Of a stretch of 36,443 nt of DNA, positions 1 to 14,674 are shown one piece after another. Source of the stretch: Acidimicrobiia bacterium (GTDB lineage: Bacteria; Actinomycetota; Acidimicrobiia; Spongiisociales; Spongiisociaceae). The position numbers and the translations under genes were made by a program. The DNA lies in NCBI GenBank assembly GCA_009838635.1, contig VXRE01000006.1, positions 1-36,443 on the forward strand, written 5' to 3'. The stretch's first letter is position 1, and each line of letters starts with the position of its first letter. Under the pieces are notes generated by a model. It made no database searches, had not been told where the DNA came from, and saw nothing but the letters and a program-made list of their open reading frames with translations.

Positions 1-974
1 GGGTGGGAGGGCAACCCGGCATAGGACACCCACGACACCCGGCTGTCCGCGTCCAGGAACTCGGCCACCGCCTGGGCGTTGGCCACATGGCGCTCCATCC
101 GCAAGGACAGCGTCTCCAGCCCCTGGAGCAGCAGGAACGAGTTGAATGGCGACAGGACCGCGCCCACATCCCGCATCAGCTCCATGCGGGCCTTCATCAG
201 GTAGGCGTACTCCCGGAAGTTCGCCCAGAAGGTGAGGTTGTGATAGGCCGGTGACGGCTCGACGATGGCGGGGAACCGTCCGTTGTCCCACGGGAAGACC
301 CCGCTCTCCACGATCACACCTGCGATCGAGGTGCCGTGGCCGCCGATGAACTTGGTGGCCGAGTGCACCACCACGTCGGCGCCGTACTCGATGGGCCGGC
401 ACAGCGCGGGGCTGGCGAAGGTGTTGTCCACCACCAGGGGTAGGCCGTAGGAGCGGGACAGATCGGCCATCGGCGCCAGGTCGAGGACGTCACCCGCCGG
501 GTTGCCGATCGTCTCTCCGTAGACGAGCCGGGTCCGGTCGGTGATGGCCTGCTCGATGGCATCGAGGTCGTTGGTGTCCACGAAGGTCGTGTCGATGCCC
601 ATCCGGCGGAGCGTCACGTCGAACTGGGTGAACGTCCCGCCGTACAGCGACCGGTTGGCGACGATGTGGTCCCCCACCTCGCAGAGGGTGAGCACCGCCA
701 CGAGCTGGGCCGCCATGCCGGAGGCGGTCGCCAGGCCGCCCAAGCCGCCCTCCAGGGAGGCCATGCGCTCCTCGAAGGCCGCGTTGGTGGGGTTCCCGAT
801 GCGCGTGTAGATGTTGCCGAAGCTCTGGAGGGCGAACAGGTCGGCGGCCTGCTGGGGATCCTCGAACACGTAGGAGGTGGTCTGGTAGATGGGCATGGCC
901 CGCGCACCGGTGTCGGGGTCCGGCCGCTGGCCGGCGTGGATGGAACGGGTGTCGAAGCCGAACTCGTGGCTCAT
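1..974 (-). CDS. metY: O-acetylhomoserine sulfhydrylase (MetY-type), C-terminus cut by window edge
   Basis: PLP enzyme of the Cys/Met-metabolism family that joins O-acetylhomoserine with sulfide (or methanethiol) to give homocysteine (or methionine). No intact ORF is in the track because the gene runs off the window; I translated the minus strand from the ATG at 974. It begins [19 protein letters not shown], a typical family start, followed by [20 protein letters not shown]. The PLP-lysine motif [12 protein letters not shown] follows, then the N-terminal part of the C-terminal domain. About 324 codons are visible; the usual length is about 430. The ATG overlaps the metX stop (ATGA), indicating translational coupling. 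Cystathionine gamma-synthase is a less likely alternative, because the GNPTN block and the metX neighbour favour MetY. Confidence 0.9.
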   Translation of the reverse strand, partial: MSHEFGFDTRSIHAGQRPDPDTGARAMPIYQTTSYVFEDPQQAADLFALQSFGNIYTRIGNPTNAAFEERMASLEGGLGGLATASGMAAQLVAVLTLCEVGDHIVANRSLYGGTFTQFDVTLRRMGIDTTFVDTNDLDAIEQAITDRTRLVYGETIGNPAGDVLDLAPMADLSRSYGLPLVVDNTFASPALCRPIEYGADVVVHSATKFIGGHGTSIAGVIVESGVFPWDNGRFPAIVEPSPAYHNLTFWANFREYAYLMKARMELMRDVGAVLSPFNSFLLLQGLETLSLRMERHVANAQAVAEFLDADSRVSWVSYAGLPSH

Positions 975-2158
975 CTGGCGCTTCTCCTGGACCGGGTCGT
1001 GGATGAGGGATCCCAATCGGATTCCAGATGGTAACGGAGGTGGGGCTCGAACAGATGCGGCTCGAGCAGGAAGGCATCGTGACCCTTCTCCGAGTGGACG
1101 GTAATCCAGTTGAAGTCCTGACCGGCCGCCTTCAACTCCTCCGCCAGCTCCTTCTGCTCGCCCGGGTAGTAGCACACGTCGGAGTCGATCGAGAAGACCA
1201 GATACTTGTGGGATCCGGCTGAGAGCATGTCCCGGAGCGTGATCCCCTTGCGCTCGGCCTCCGCATACAGATCGAAGTCCTGCCATGCCCACATTGTCCG
1301 CAGGTAAGCGTTGGCGTCGAAACGCTTGACGAACTTCTGGCCCTGATGCCACATGTAGCTCTCGATCGGAAGCCGTACCCGATCTCCGGACTCGGCCACC
1401 TCCCCCCTGGCCCGCTTCTTCATCTGGTCCAGCGAGACGAACGTCTTGTGCCCGATCATCCGGGCGAGGGCGAGGCCGGCGTCAGGCGCGTCCCCGTCGT
1501 AGTAGTTGCCGCCCTTGAAGTCCGGGTCGTTGTAGATGGCGTTGATCTGCTCGAAGTCATGTATCACGTGGAGGGTCGTGGCCCGCAGGCCTGCCGCGAT
1601 AGGAACGACGAAACGCACCCGATCGGGGTAGCGGACCGCCACGTCGAGGCACATCATCCCGCCCACGCTGCCACCTACCACCGCATGGAGTTTTCTCACC
1701 CCGAGGTGGTCCAGGAGCCGGAAGTGTGCCCGGACCGTGTCGCCCGCGGAGACGCGCGGGAAGTCGGGTCCGTAGGGCTTGCCGGTGAGCGGGTTGATGC
1801 TGGCGGGGCCGGTGGTGCCATAGCAATGACCCAGCCAGTTGGCGCAGATCACTGCGAACTTGTCCGTGTTGAGGGAGCGGCCCGACCCGATGAAGTCGTC
1901 CCACCACCCGGTATGCATCTCGTCGGTCCAGCGGTCCTCGGCGCCGGTGTAGTCACGGTTCTCTCCGGCCGCGTGGTGGCCGCCGGTGAGGGCGTGGAAA
2001 AGGAGGATGGCGTTGTCGCCGGCCTCGTTGAGCTCGCCGTAGACCTCGTAGGCGAGGGTTACCTCGGGCAGCACCTCGCCGCTCTCGCAGACGAACGGAT
2101 CCGATTCGCTGCCGAACGTGAAGAACCGGGTCTCGACCGGTCCGATGCCTTTGCCCAT
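971..2158 (-). CDS. metX: Homoserine O-acetyltransferase (MetX)
   Basis: Alpha/beta-hydrolase-fold acyltransferase that activates homoserine for methionine synthesis, supplying the downstream MetY. Counting from the Met at 2158 (395 aa), the nucleophile serine lies in VVGGSVGGM (about residue 164), the acid in SIDSDVCY (about 327) and the histidine in HSEKGHDAF (about 360). The ORF track starts 11 codons earlier (MRRSRGTRNGL). I prefer the internal Met because the family homology starts close to it, but neither start has a strong ribosome site. Acetyl versus succinyl specificity cannot be read reliably here; acetyl is inferred from the MetY partner. I saw no SAM-riboswitch-like structure in the short upstream region. 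Confidence 0.9.
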   Translation of the reverse strand: MGKGIGPVETRFFTFGSESDPFVCESGEVLPEVTLAYEVYGELNEAGDNAILLFHALTGGHHAAGENRDYTGAEDRWTDEMHTGWWDDFIGSGRSLNTDKFAVICANWLGHCYGTTGPASINPLTGKPYGPDFPRVSAGDTVRAHFRLLDHLGVRKLHAVVGGSVGGMMCLDVAVRYPDRVRFVVPIAAGLRATTLHVIHDFEQINAIYNDPDFKGGNYYDGDAPDAGLALARMIGHKTFVSLDQMKKRARGEVAESGDRVRLPIESYMWHQGQKFVKRFDANAYLRTMWAWQDFDLYAEAERKGITLRDMLSAGSHKYLVFSIDSDVCYYPGEQKELAEELKAAGQDFNWITVHSEKGHDAFLLEPHLFEPHLRYHLESDWDPSSTTRSRRSAR

Positions 2159-2242
2159 GAGTCCATTCCGAGTGCCTCTGGATCGGCGCATACGATATCA
2201 ACCTATCCGGCCATCCCGGACATCGGGGGTGGAGCGGATCCC

Positions 2243-2875
2243 CTACAGCTCCCGCCGGTCCGCCAGGGCCCTGCCGAGGGTGATCTCGTCGGCGTAGTCC
2301 ATGTCGCCCCCGACCGGCAGACCGCTGGCCGGACGGGTAACGGTTACGCCGAAGGGCTTGAAGCGTCGCGCCAGGTACATGGCGGTGGTATCCCCCTCGA
2401 TGGTGGGATTGGTGGCGATGATGATCTCGATCCGCGACTCCCCGGTCCCCGCGCCGTTGTCCCTGTGCCGGTCCCGGAGCTCCTCGATCCGGAGCTCGAG
2501 TTCCTCTATCCGGAGCTGGGAGGGTCCTATACCGTCGATGGGCGAGAGAGCGCCGCCCAGCACGTGGTACTGCCCGGCGAACTCGCGCGTACGCTCGATG
2601 ACCGCTATGTCCTGGGCCCGCTCGACCACGCAGATGTACCCGGGCTCGCGGCGAGGATCGCGGCAGATCGAGCACTCCTCCCCCGCGGTGACGTTGTAGC
2701 AACGAGAGCAGAAGGAAGTCTGCTCGCGCAGGTCGATGATCGCCCCCGCCAAGCGGCGAGCGTCAGCCTCCTCTACGTTCAGCAGATGGAAGGCGAGACG
2801 CTGGGCGGACTTGCGACCCACCCCGGGAAGCCTGCTCAGCTCGTCGATCAGTCGTTGAACGGGACGCTCGAACAT
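2243..2875 (-). CDS. recR: Recombination protein RecR
   Basis: Component of the RecFOR pathway that loads RecA onto gapped DNA. The order is canonical: helix-hairpin-helix ([20 protein letters not shown], residues 9-28), a C4 zinc finger (FCSRCYNV...ECSICRD), a Toprim domain ([12 protein letters not shown]), and the C-terminal [20 protein letters not shown]. Length is 210 aa, slightly over the usual 200. The excess is in the Toprim domain, where [13 protein letters not shown] is an internal seven-residue duplication before a hydrophilic stretch ([14 protein letters not shown]). The start at 2875 gives the usual [14 protein letters not shown]-terminus. It lies 56 bp downstream of dnaX with no ybaB/ebfC between them. 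Confidence 0.95.
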   Translation of the reverse strand: MFERPVQRLIDELSRLPGVGRKSAQRLAFHLLNVEEADARRLAGAIIDLREQTSFCSRCYNVTAGEECSICRDPRREPGYICVVERAQDIAVIERTREFAGQYHVLGGALSPIDGIGPSQLRIEELELRIEELRDRHRDNGAGTGESRIEIIIATNPTIEGDTTAMYLARRFKPFGVTVTRPASGLPVGGDMDYADEITLGRALADRREL

Positions 2876-2931
2876 CAGCCTGACCAGGGTAGTCGGTGAC
2901 AGTGACGAAACCGTCGCATCCTCGCCTACGC

Positions 2932-4755
2932 CTAATCGGGCTGGACCTCCTGGACGTTCAGTTCGGACTCGCGCAGCAGAAGCTCCGCCTGATGCATGGC
3001 CGCCTTCGGGTCCACCTGCGGCGGCGCCGGCGAGGGAGCGGGCTCGTCCACCGGCTCGGCAGGATCAGGGGCGTCCGGCTCCGGCCCTGACTCGGGCATC
3101 GGATCCGGCGGGGGTGAGGGATCCGGTCCGGCACCCTGGCCCTGCGACCCGCCGGGCGCGCCCGCCATCCGGAAGTCGATCCTCACCGACCTGCCGAGGA
3201 GCCTCTCTCCCTCCCGAGCGAGCAGCGCGGCCAGATCGGCGTCCGTAGAGAGGGTCTTGTAGTGAAGCTCGTACCCGGCCGGAAGGTGCAGCACCAGAGC
3301 GGAACCGTCCACTGCGCCCGGAACAGCCTCGCGGAAGAACGCACCCAGCCTGCCACCCAACCCTTCGATGACCGCGTTGCTGAGCTGCGGCCAGATGCGG
3401 TCCAGGTCCGCATCGGCGAGTGGCTGGTCGGACGCCGGGACGGATAGAGGCTCTTGAGGCGGAGAGGCCGGAGTGTCCGCCGGGGCTTCGGCAGGGGCGT
3501 CCGGAGTGGATGCGGCCGGGGCGGAGGTCGCCGAGGCAGTAGCGGCCGGGGCCGGGACGACCGGGGCCGGGCTGCGGACGGGCGCGACCGGCCGGCCTTT
3601 CTCGAGCCGCTCGATCCGCCGCAGCAGTCCGTCCGGGCGGTCGTCCAGCTCGGGGCGGGATAGCTTCAGGACCGCCAGCTCCAGCATCATGCGCTCGTCC
3701 CGACCCTCCCTGAGCTTGACCAGCGCCTCTCCCAGGATGTCGATCGACCTCATCACCAGAGCCGCCGGCATCCTGCCTGCCACCTCCTGCCAGTGCTCGA
3801 TCACCTCAGGCGGCTCGTCGGTGAACTCCCTCACATCCGAGCTGTAGTGGGTGAGGAAGACCCCCCGGAAGAACCCCAGCGCATCGCCGGCGAAGCGCCG
3901 CAGATCGACGCCGCCCGCCGACAGATGGGCCACCAACTCGAGGGCGGCGGCGGGCGCCTCGTCAGCAACCGCATCCACCAGCTTCATGAGCGACTCGGGC
4001 CCGGCCACGCCGAGCGCCGCCTGGACGCCTTCCTCGGTGACGGTACCGTCCCTGGCGGCTACCTGCTCGAGGAGGCTCAACGAGTCCCGGACCGACCCGG
4101 CAGCCCGCCGAGCCACCGCCAGCAGGGCGCCGTCGGCGGCCTCGAACCCCTCGGCCTCGGCGATCCACCTCAGGTGGTCGGTCAGGGTGTCGGTCGGCAC
4201 CAGATGGAAGTCGAACCGCTGGCTTCTCGAACGGACCGTGTCGAGCAACCGGTAGGGCTCGGTGGTGGCCAGCACGAAGTGCACGTGCTCGGGTGGCTCC
4301 TCCAGGGTCTTCAGCAGGGCGTTGGCGGCCGACTTGGTGAGCATGTGGGCTTCATCGAGGATGAACACCCGCCGAGCACCCCCCACCGACGCCACCGTGG
4401 ACACCCCGGCGCGCAGTTCCCTGATGTCCTCCACCTTGTTGTGGGAGGCGGCATCGAGCTCCATCACGTCCATGGAGGCTGATGACGCCACGCCCGCACA
4501 GGACGGGCAGGCGCCGCACGGCTCGCTGTCCGGATCCCGGTCGGGACAGTTCAGGGCCATGGCCAGCAGGCGGGCGGTGGTGGTCTTGCCCGTGCCTCTG
4601 GGACCGGTGAACAGGTAGGCGTGAGCCACCCGACCTCCGGCGATCTCCCTGGCCAGGGTCACGGTGACATGCTCCTGGCCGATTACCTGATCGAAGCGCT
4701 GCGGCCGGTACTTGCGGTAGAGCGCCTGGTACTCCATCGCCGGAAGCGTACTCAT
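2932..4755 (-). CDS. dnaX: DNA polymerase III subunit gamma/tau
   Basis: Clamp-loader ATPase of the replisome. From [19 protein letters not shown] (607 aa): Walker [10 protein letters not shown] (51-59), four zinc cysteines (about 70, 80, 83, 86), Walker B with DEAH (134-137), and sensor-1 region [21 protein letters not shown] long Pro/Ala linker follows, then a degenerate C-terminal region with a second Pro/Asp/Glu-rich tail. The track ORF extends 64 residues further upstream (MRYGAGRAPP...), but that part is not family-like and crosses the divergent dgt promoter region, so I reject it. MEYQALY at 4737 is an equally possible start. It is divergent from dgt, with only about 44 bp between starts, and is followed by recR. 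Confidence 0.93.
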   Translation of the reverse strand: MSTLPAMEYQALYRKYRPQRFDQVIGQEHVTVTLAREIAGGRVAHAYLFTGPRGTGKTTTARLLAMALNCPDRDPDSEPCGACPSCAGVASSASMDVMELDAASHNKVEDIRELRAGVSTVASVGGARRVFILDEAHMLTKSAANALLKTLEEPPEHVHFVLATTEPYRLLDTVRSRSQRFDFHLVPTDTLTDHLRWIAEAEGFEAADGALLAVARRAAGSVRDSLSLLEQVAARDGTVTEEGVQAALGVAGPESLMKLVDAVADEAPAAALELVAHLSAGGVDLRRFAGDALGFFRGVFLTHYSSDVREFTDEPPEVIEHWQEVAGRMPAALVMRSIDILGEALVKLREGRDERMMLELAVLKLSRPELDDRPDGLLRRIERLEKGRPVAPVRSPAPVVPAPAATASATSAPAASTPDAPAEAPADTPASPPQEPLSVPASDQPLADADLDRIWPQLSNAVIEGLGGRLGAFFREAVPGAVDGSALVLHLPAGYELHYKTLSTDADLAALLAREGERLLGRSVRIDFRMAGAPGGSQGQGAGPDPSPPPDPMPESGPEPDAPDPAEPVDEPAPSPAPPQVDPKAAMHQAELLLRESELNVQEVQPD

Positions 4756-4799
4756 CCGGCGCGGGCCGGCAACCTGGACGGCCTCGCTATCGTCGGAGC

Positions 4800-5795
4800 G
4801 TGGTCGTCCATGCGGAACCCTTCCGGCACGTTGCCCGCGAGGCTCGAGAGAACTCCGAATTCCTGCGGATGGCACCCGCCGCCACCAAGGCTGCCGAGTC
4901 CAAGGGCCGGGAGAGTCCGGAGGAGCCCGACCCGCTCCGTACCGCATTCGAGCGGGACCGCGACCGCATCGTCCACTCCAACGCCTTCCGGCGGCTGGCT
5001 CGCAAGACCCAGGTGTTCATCGACCCCGGCAACGACCATTTCGTCACCAGGCTCACCCACACGCTCCAGGTCGCCCAGATCGGACGCTCGATGGCGGTTG
5101 CGCTCGGCCTGAACGAGTCCTTGACCGAGGCCATCTGCCTGGGTCACGACATCGGGCACGCCCCATTCGGTCACACCGGAGAGGACGCCCTCGACGAGAT
5201 GCTCGACGGGGGTTGGGTCCATGCCGATCACTCGGTGCGGATCCTGTCAGTGATCGAGCCGCTCAACCTCACCTGGGAGACGCGGGACGGCATCCGCGCC
5301 CACCCGTGGCGGATCGAGGAAGGGCCCACCACCCCGGAAGGGGCCCTGTGCCGCTACGCCGACCGGATCGCCTACCTCAGCCATGATCCCGTCGATGCCA
5401 TGCGGGCCGGGATCATCCGCTACCAGGACCTGCCGTTCCGGGCGCAAGCCCTGCTCGGCGACCAGCACGGGCGTTGGGTGACCGCGATGGTGCACGCGGT
5501 GATCGACGGCTCGATCAGTGCCGGCCGCGTCCGGATGGCCCCCGATGTGGCCGAAGCCATGGACGATTTGCGGAATTTCATGTTCGAGCGGGTCTACCTT
5601 CGGGCTGAGGGTCAACCTCTGAGGAGGCAGGCCATGGCCGTGGTCCAGGACCTGGTCCGCTACTACGAGGCGCACCCGTCCGAGATTCCCCCCTCCGCGC
5701 GGCGGTCCGACTCTCCGCAGCGCCAAGCGGTCGATTACGTGGCCGGCATGACCGACCGTTTCGCCAACCGGGTCCACGCGGCTCGCTGCGGGTAG
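4800..5795 (+). CDS. dgt: Deoxyguanosinetriphosphate triphosphohydrolase-like protein
   Basis: HD-superfamily metal-dependent dNTP triphosphohydrolase, 331 aa. The N-terminal signature PEEPDPLRTAFERDRDRI is followed by HSNAFRRLARKTQVF. Metal ligands lie in TRLTHTLQVAQI, the HD pair in LGHDIGHAPFGHTGE, and the later Asp in YADRIAYLSHD. The start is a GTG preceded by GGAG. It is supported because residues before MAPAATKAAESKGR still align with the family's N-terminal EREEELLSPYAxxSxxSRGR block. Its role is dNTP pool control; true dGTP preference is not provable from sequence. The manC-like gene follows after 6 bp, so the two are probably co-transcribed. Confidence 0.9.
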   Translation: MVVHAEPFRHVAREARENSEFLRMAPAATKAAESKGRESPEEPDPLRTAFERDRDRIVHSNAFRRLARKTQVFIDPGNDHFVTRLTHTLQVAQIGRSMAVALGLNESLTEAICLGHDIGHAPFGHTGEDALDEMLDGGWVHADHSVRILSVIEPLNLTWETRDGIRAHPWRIEEGPTTPEGALCRYADRIAYLSHDPVDAMRAGIIRYQDLPFRAQALLGDQHGRWVTAMVHAVIDGSISAGRVRMAPDVAEAMDDLRNFMFERVYLRAEGQPLRRQAMAVVQDLVRYYEAHPSEIPPSARRSDSPQRQAVDYVAGMTDRFANRVHAARCG

Positions 5796-5801
5796 GGCGA
5801 G

Positions 5802-6836
5802 ATGCTCCGACCGGTGATCCTGGCGGGAGGATCGGGCACCCGGCTGTGGCCGCTGTCGCGTCCCGAGCATCCCAAGCCGCTGGTCCGACCGGCCGGCGGG
5901 CGTTCGATGTTGCAGGAGACCCTCCTGCGCGCCGCCCTGCTCCCGGAACCGGCGGATCCGATCATCGTGTGCGGTGAGGGCCACTACCAGCCCGTATCCG
6001 ACCAACTGGCCGAGATAGGGGTGAAACGCTTCCAGGCGGTGCTGGAACCGGTGGGCCGCAACACCGCTCCCGCCGCAGCCGCAGCCGCGTTGCTGTCGGC
6101 GGCGGACGACCTGCTGCTGGTGCTCCCGGCCGACCATGCCGTCAGAGACACCGCAGCCTTCGTCGAGGTGGTGGAGCGAGCCACGGCCGCCGCCCGGGCC
6201 GGCTGGCTGGTCACCTTCGGCGTCACGCCGGACCGGCCCGAGACCGGATACGGCTATATCGAGCACGGGCCGGCCGTCGCCGACCTCCCGGGCGTGATCA
6301 GGATCGCCTCGTTCCGCGAGAAACCGGACCGTCCGACCGCCCGCCGTTACGTCGATTCGGGCCGCTACTCATGGAACTCCGGCATGTTCCTGTTCCGGGC
6401 CGGCACCCTCGTCGACGAACTGCGGTCAGCCAGTCCCGGCATTGTCCGCCAGGTACGGGCCGCGCTCGGCGGCCGGGGCGGCGAAGGTCCGGTGGTGTTG
6501 GAGGAGCAGGCCTTCTCAGCCTGTCCGGAGGGCTCCATCGACCGGGTGGTAATGGAGCGGACCCGTCGCGGCGCCATGGCGCCCTTCGAGGCGGGATGGT
6601 CCGACCTGGGGTCCTGGGCCGCTCTCTGGGAGAGAGCCACCAGAGACGAGCACGGGAACGTGGTGGCCGGGCCTGCCGAGGTGCGCTCGGTCTCGTCCAG
6701 CTACGTCTCGGCCGGGGAGCGGCCCGTCCTGGTACTCGGCCTCGACGGGGTCATAGTGGTGGATACCGGGGACGCGGTCCTCGTGGCGGCCATGGACCTG
6801 GCCCAGGACGTCAGGCCCCCTGAGCATAGTTGTTAG
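5802..6836 (+). CDS. manC: Mannose-1-phosphate guanylyltransferase
   Basis: Nucleotidyltransferase that makes GDP-mannose from mannose-1-phosphate and GTP. The N-terminus PVILAGGSGTRLWPLSRPEHPKP carries the pyrophosphorylase signature, FREKPDRPTARRYVDSGRY is the second conserved block, and NSGMFLFRAG the third. At 344 aa it has only the transferase domain and lacks the C-terminal cupin isomerase of type II ManC/AlgA proteins. Its last codons (AGT TGT TAG) lie inside a heptanucleotide repeat array, so the final Ser-Cys and the stop codon are repeat-derived. It converges on rpoC. Confidence 0.9.
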   Translation: MLRPVILAGGSGTRLWPLSRPEHPKPLVRPAGGRSMLQETLLRAALLPEPADPIIVCGEGHYQPVSDQLAEIGVKRFQAVLEPVGRNTAPAAAAAALLSAADDLLLVLPADHAVRDTAAFVEVVERATAAARAGWLVTFGVTPDRPETGYGYIEHGPAVADLPGVIRIASFREKPDRPTARRYVDSGRYSWNSGMFLFRAGTLVDELRSASPGIVRQVRAALGGRGGEGPVVLEEQAFSACPEGSIDRVVMERTRRGAMAPFEAGWSDLGSWAALWERATRDEHGNVVAGPAEVRSVSSSYVSAGERPVLVLGLDGVIVVDTGDAVLVAAMDLAQDVRPPEHSC

Positions 6837-6885
6837 TTGCTAGTTGCTAGTCGTTAATTGCACTAACAACCAGCAATACGAAACT
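6827..6885 (+). repeat. Heptanucleotide repeat array at manC 3' end
   Basis: Five consecutive 7-bp units (TAGTTGT, TAGTTGC, TAGTTGC, TAGTCGT, TAATTGC) run from 6827 to 6861. A partly inverse-complementary stretch (ACTAACAACCAGCAA) follows and could pair with the array to form a hairpin. The manC stop codon is the TAG of unit 2. The array has the same orientation relative to its gene as the ones after rpoC, rplL, rplA and punA. Confidence 0.8.
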
Positions 6886-7035
6886 CTGTCAAGGACTGCT
6901 TCCCCAAACAGCCACGAAGTTAAGCCTCTCCCCCCGCCAAGGCCACGCCGCCACGAACGCGATCTTCTCAAACGGGTCGGCTGGCCGCAACAACTGCAAC
7001 TCTTCCTCATAGCCGACCTGCCTGTGAGGGCGTTG
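6886..7035. other. Intergenic spacer between convergent manC and rpoC, no feature recognised
   Basis: About 150 bp lie between two heptamer arrays. I see no credible ORF, tRNA or promoter. The spacer is pyrimidine/C-rich on the plus strand and is not part of the repeat arrays. Confidence 0.5.
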
Positions 7036-7081
7036 ATTAGTAGTTGGTAATAACTAGCAACTAGAAACTAGGGGCTAGAAA

Positions 7082-7084
<3 letters not shown>
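7036..7084 (-). repeat. Heptanucleotide repeat array at rpoC 3' end
   Basis: On the minus strand seven exact 7-bp periods follow rpoC: TAGTTTC, TAGCCCC, TAGTTTC, TAGTTGC, TAGTTAT, TACCAAC, TACTAAT. The rpoC stop codon is the first TAG. The last two units (CCAACTA...) can pair with an internal TAGTTG unit, giving a terminator-like hairpin without a clear U tract. Confidence 0.8.
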
Positions 7085-11118
<4,034 letters not shown>

Positions 11119-11122
<4 letters not shown>

Positions 11123-14100
11123 CCTTCTTCCCTGCGCTCCGGACGCGACAGATCGATTCCGAGTGACTCCGACGTGCGATAGAGGTCCTCATCCAGGTCT
11201 CTGAACTGGACTTCCTCTCCCGCCGACAGCAACTCTACGTTGAGACACAGGCTCTGCATCTCTTTGATTAGCACCTTGAAGGACTCCGGGATCCCCGGTT
11301 CGGGTATGTTGTCGCCCTTGACGATCGACTCGTAGACCTTGACCCGACCCAGGACATCGTCCGACTTGATGGTCAGCAGCTCCTGGAGGGCGTAGGCGGC
11401 GCCGTAGGCCTCGAGAGCCCACACCTCCATCTCTCCGAAGCGCTGGCCGCCGAACTGCGCCTTACCGCCCAACGGCTGCTGGGTGATCATCGAGTAAGGA
11501 CCGGTCGAACGGGCATGGAGCTTGTCATCCACCAGGTGGACCAGCTTGAGGATGTAGAGGTATCCCACCGTGATGGTCGTGTCGAAGGGCCTCCCGGTCC
11601 GCCCGTCGTAGAGAGTCGCCTTGCCGTCGTCGCCCACCAGGCGCATCCCGTCCCGGTTGGGGAGGCTGTTGGCGATGACGTCGCGTATCTCGCTCTGTCG
11701 GGCCCCGTCGAACACAGGCGTGGCCACGCGAGAGCGGGGCGGCCTGCCCTCCGCCGCCGGGGTCTCGCTCTTGAAGGGGCGCCATCCCTGAGCGGCGGCC
11801 CATCCGAGATGCGTCTCCAGCACCTGGCCGAGGTTCATCCGGGATGGAACGCCCAGCGGCGAGAGCACGATGTCGATAGGGGTCCCGTCCGCCAGGAAGG
11901 GCATGTCCTCCTCCGGGAGGATCTTGGCGATCACGCCCTTGTTGCCGTGCCGGCCCGCCAGCTTGTCCCCTTCGGAGATCTTGCGCTGGCTGGCCACGCA
12001 CACCCGTACCAGCTCGTTGACCCCGGGCTGGAGATCGTCGTAGCCGTCCGCCCGCCGGTAGACCCGTACATCGATCACCTTGCCGGACTCGCCGTGGGGA
12101 ACCTTGAGGGAGGAGTCCCTGACCTCTCGGGCCTTCTCCCCGAAGATGGCCCGAAGCAGGCGCTCCTCCGGGGTCATCTCGGTCTCACCCTTGGGTGTCA
12201 CCTTGCCGACCAGGTAGTCGCCCGGTCCCACATTGGCGCCCACCCGGATAACGCCCTCGTCGTCGAGGTCCTTGAGTACCTCCTCCGCTACGTTCGGAAT
12301 GTCGCGGGTGATCTCCTCGGCGCCCAACTTGGTATCGCGGGCGTCGACCTCGTACTCCTCGATATGGATCGAGGTCAGCACGTCGTTCTTGACCAGACGC
12401 TCGCTGAGGACTACGGCGTCCTCGAAGTTGTGGCCCTTCCACGGCATGAATGCGGCCAGCAGGTTCTTGCCCAGCGCCAGCTCGCCCGCCTCGGTGGAGG
12501 GCCCGTCGGCGATCACGGTCCCCGCCGATATCTCGTCACCGATGTCCACCACCGGCTTCTGGTTGATCGAGGTGCCCTGGTTGGAGCGCTCGAACTTGCG
12601 GAGCCGGTAGCGGTGCTCCTCATCGGTTCCGGTTTCGGAGATCACGATCTCGTTGCCGTTGATGGAGGTCACCACGCCCGCCACCTCGGAGGTGATCAGA
12701 TCACCGGAGTCCTGGGCGGCCCTGGCTTCCACGCCCGTGCCCACGAGAGGCGCCTCGGCCTGGAGCAGCGGAACCGCCTGGCGTTGCATGTTGGAGCCCA
12801 TGAGCGCCCGGTTGGCGTCGTCGTGCTCGAGGAACGGGATCAGGGAGGTGGCCACCGAGACGATCTGCTTGGGTGAGATGTCCATGTAGTCGACGTCCCT
12901 GGGCGGTACCCGGTCGATCTCGCCGCCGGCTCGCCGGACCAGAACCCGGTCGCGAACGAAGGTGCCGTCCAGGTTCAACTCCGAGTTGGCCTGGGCGATC
13001 ACGAAGCGCTCCTCCTCCGAAGCGGTCAGGTGCTTGGTGACATCGGTCACCCGGCCGTCCTTGACCTCGCGGTAGGGGGTCTCGATGAAGCCGAACCGAT
13101 TGACCCTGGCATAGCTGGCGAGGGACCCGATCAACCCGATGTTGGGACCCTCGGGGGTTTCGATGGGGCACATACGCCCGTAGTGGGAGGGATGGACGTC
13201 CCGCACCTCGAAGCCTGCCCGCTCCCGTGATACGCCGCCCGGACCCAGCGCCGACAGGCGCCTCCTGTGGGTGAGCCCGGCCAGTGGGTTGGGCTGGTCC
13301 ATGAACTGGCTGAGCTGGCTGGACCCGAAGAACTCCTTGATCGAGCCCACCACCGGCCGGATGTTGATGAGGGAGGTGGGCGTGATGGAGTCCGGGTCCT
13401 GGGTGGACATCCGCTCCCTCACCTGGCGTTCCATCCGGCTCAGACCCACCCGGATCTGGTTCTGGACCAGCTCCCCGACCGTCCGTACCCGGCGGTTTCC
13501 GAAGTGGTCCGTGTCGTCGGTGCGGACCACCACCTCGGTACCGGCCCGGGTGGTCATGGTCTCCTTACCCTGCTGGAGGTGGATCAGGTAGCGGATGGTG
13601 TCGATGAAGTCGTCCTGGGTGAAGAGACCGTTCTCGGACGAGTGTCCCCCCGGGTTCTCGAACTTCTGGTTGACCTTGTAGCGGCCTACCTCGGTGAGGT
13701 CGTAGCGCTTCGAGTTGAAGAAGATGGATCCGATCAGGCCCTTGGCGGAGTCCAGGGTGGTCGGCTCGCCGGGGCGTTGCTTGCGGTAGAAGTCGAGCAT
13801 GGCATCCTCGACGTCACCCACCGGGTCCTTGTCCAGGGTGTTGGCGATGACATCCGCGTCATGGAACAGGCGGAGTATCTCGTCATCGGTCTCGGCGATG
13901 CCCAGCGCCCTCACGAACGACGTGATGTACTGGCGCCGCTTGCGGTCCACCCGTACGCCGACCGTGTCGCGCTTGTCGATGTCGAACTGCATCCATGCGC
14001 CCTGGCCGGGTATCACCTTGGCGCCGTACACGTCCTTGTCAGAGGCCTTGTCCACCGAGTGGTCGAAGTACACGCCCGGAGACCGAACCAGCTGGCTCAC

Positions 14101-14487
14101 CACCACCCGCTCGGTGCCATTGATGATGAAGGTGCCGTTGCGGGTCATCATCGGGAAGTCGCCCAGGAACACCCTCTGTTCCTTGATCTCGCCGGTGTTG
14201 CGGTTCACGAACCGGGCGATCACGTGAAGGGGCTTGGAGTAGCTCGTGTCCCGCTCCTTCGCCTCCTCCTCGGTCATCAGCGGCTCCCCGAAGTAGTGAT
14301 CGCTGAGGTCGAGAGCCAGCTGCCCGCCGAAGTCCTCGATGGGTGAGAGCTGCTGGAATATACGGCTGAGGCCTTCTTCGAGGAACCAGCTGAAGGACTC
14401 GCGCTGGACCGCGATGAGGTCGGGCAGGGGGCTGACCTCGGGGATCTTGGAGAAGGACAGTCGATCAACAGCGGGGGCTATGGCCAA
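11119..14487 (-). CDS. rpoB: DNA-directed RNA polymerase subunit beta
   Basis: Second largest core RNA polymerase subunit, 1122 aa. Conserved blocks include the rifampicin region [20 protein letters not shown] followed by [12 protein letters not shown] (about residues 386-412), [28 protein letters not shown], and the C-terminal [41 protein letters not shown] region. The start is TTG (TTGGCCATAGCC) with a strong AGGAGG five bases upstream, which decides it. A roughly 400-bp leader with alternative hairpins separates it from rplL. The classic rifampicin-contact residues (D516, H526, S531 in E. coli numbering) are wild type; position 518 is Pro. Confidence 0.97.
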
Positions 14488-14674
14488 AGCTTCCTCCTAA
14501 TAGATACCCGACCGGCATGACCGGCCGGCTTGACTCACTTGACCCGATACATCCGTGTTCCGACGCCAAACGGACACGAACGATCACCATGCTCTCCGAA
14601 AGTCGGTCGCCATCAGGCGGGATGTGTGAAGGTACGCGTGCTCTCCCGACACCATAGGGCACAGCAAACCGGTA
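14488..14674 (-). other. rpoB leader region, proximal part
   Basis: This non-coding stretch lies upstream of rpoB. It holds the rpoB ribosome site (AGGAGG at about 14493-14498), a GC hairpin (CCGGC/GCCGG) and an imperfect CGTGTCCG...CGGAACACG hairpin. No convincing promoter hexamers are visible. Confidence 0.45.

Noticed and set aside
2159-2242. SAM riboswitch upstream of metX
   Set aside because: Too short and no matching conserved core or terminator.
6916-6927. GAAGTTAAGCCT, resembling a piece of 5S rRNA
   Set aside because: The surrounding sequence lacks the remaining 5S helices; a 12-base match is chance.
13270-13330. Possible rifampicin-resistance allele in RpoB
   Set aside because: Key positions (D516, H526, S531) are wild type; Pro at 518 may be lineage variation and resistance cannot be claimed.
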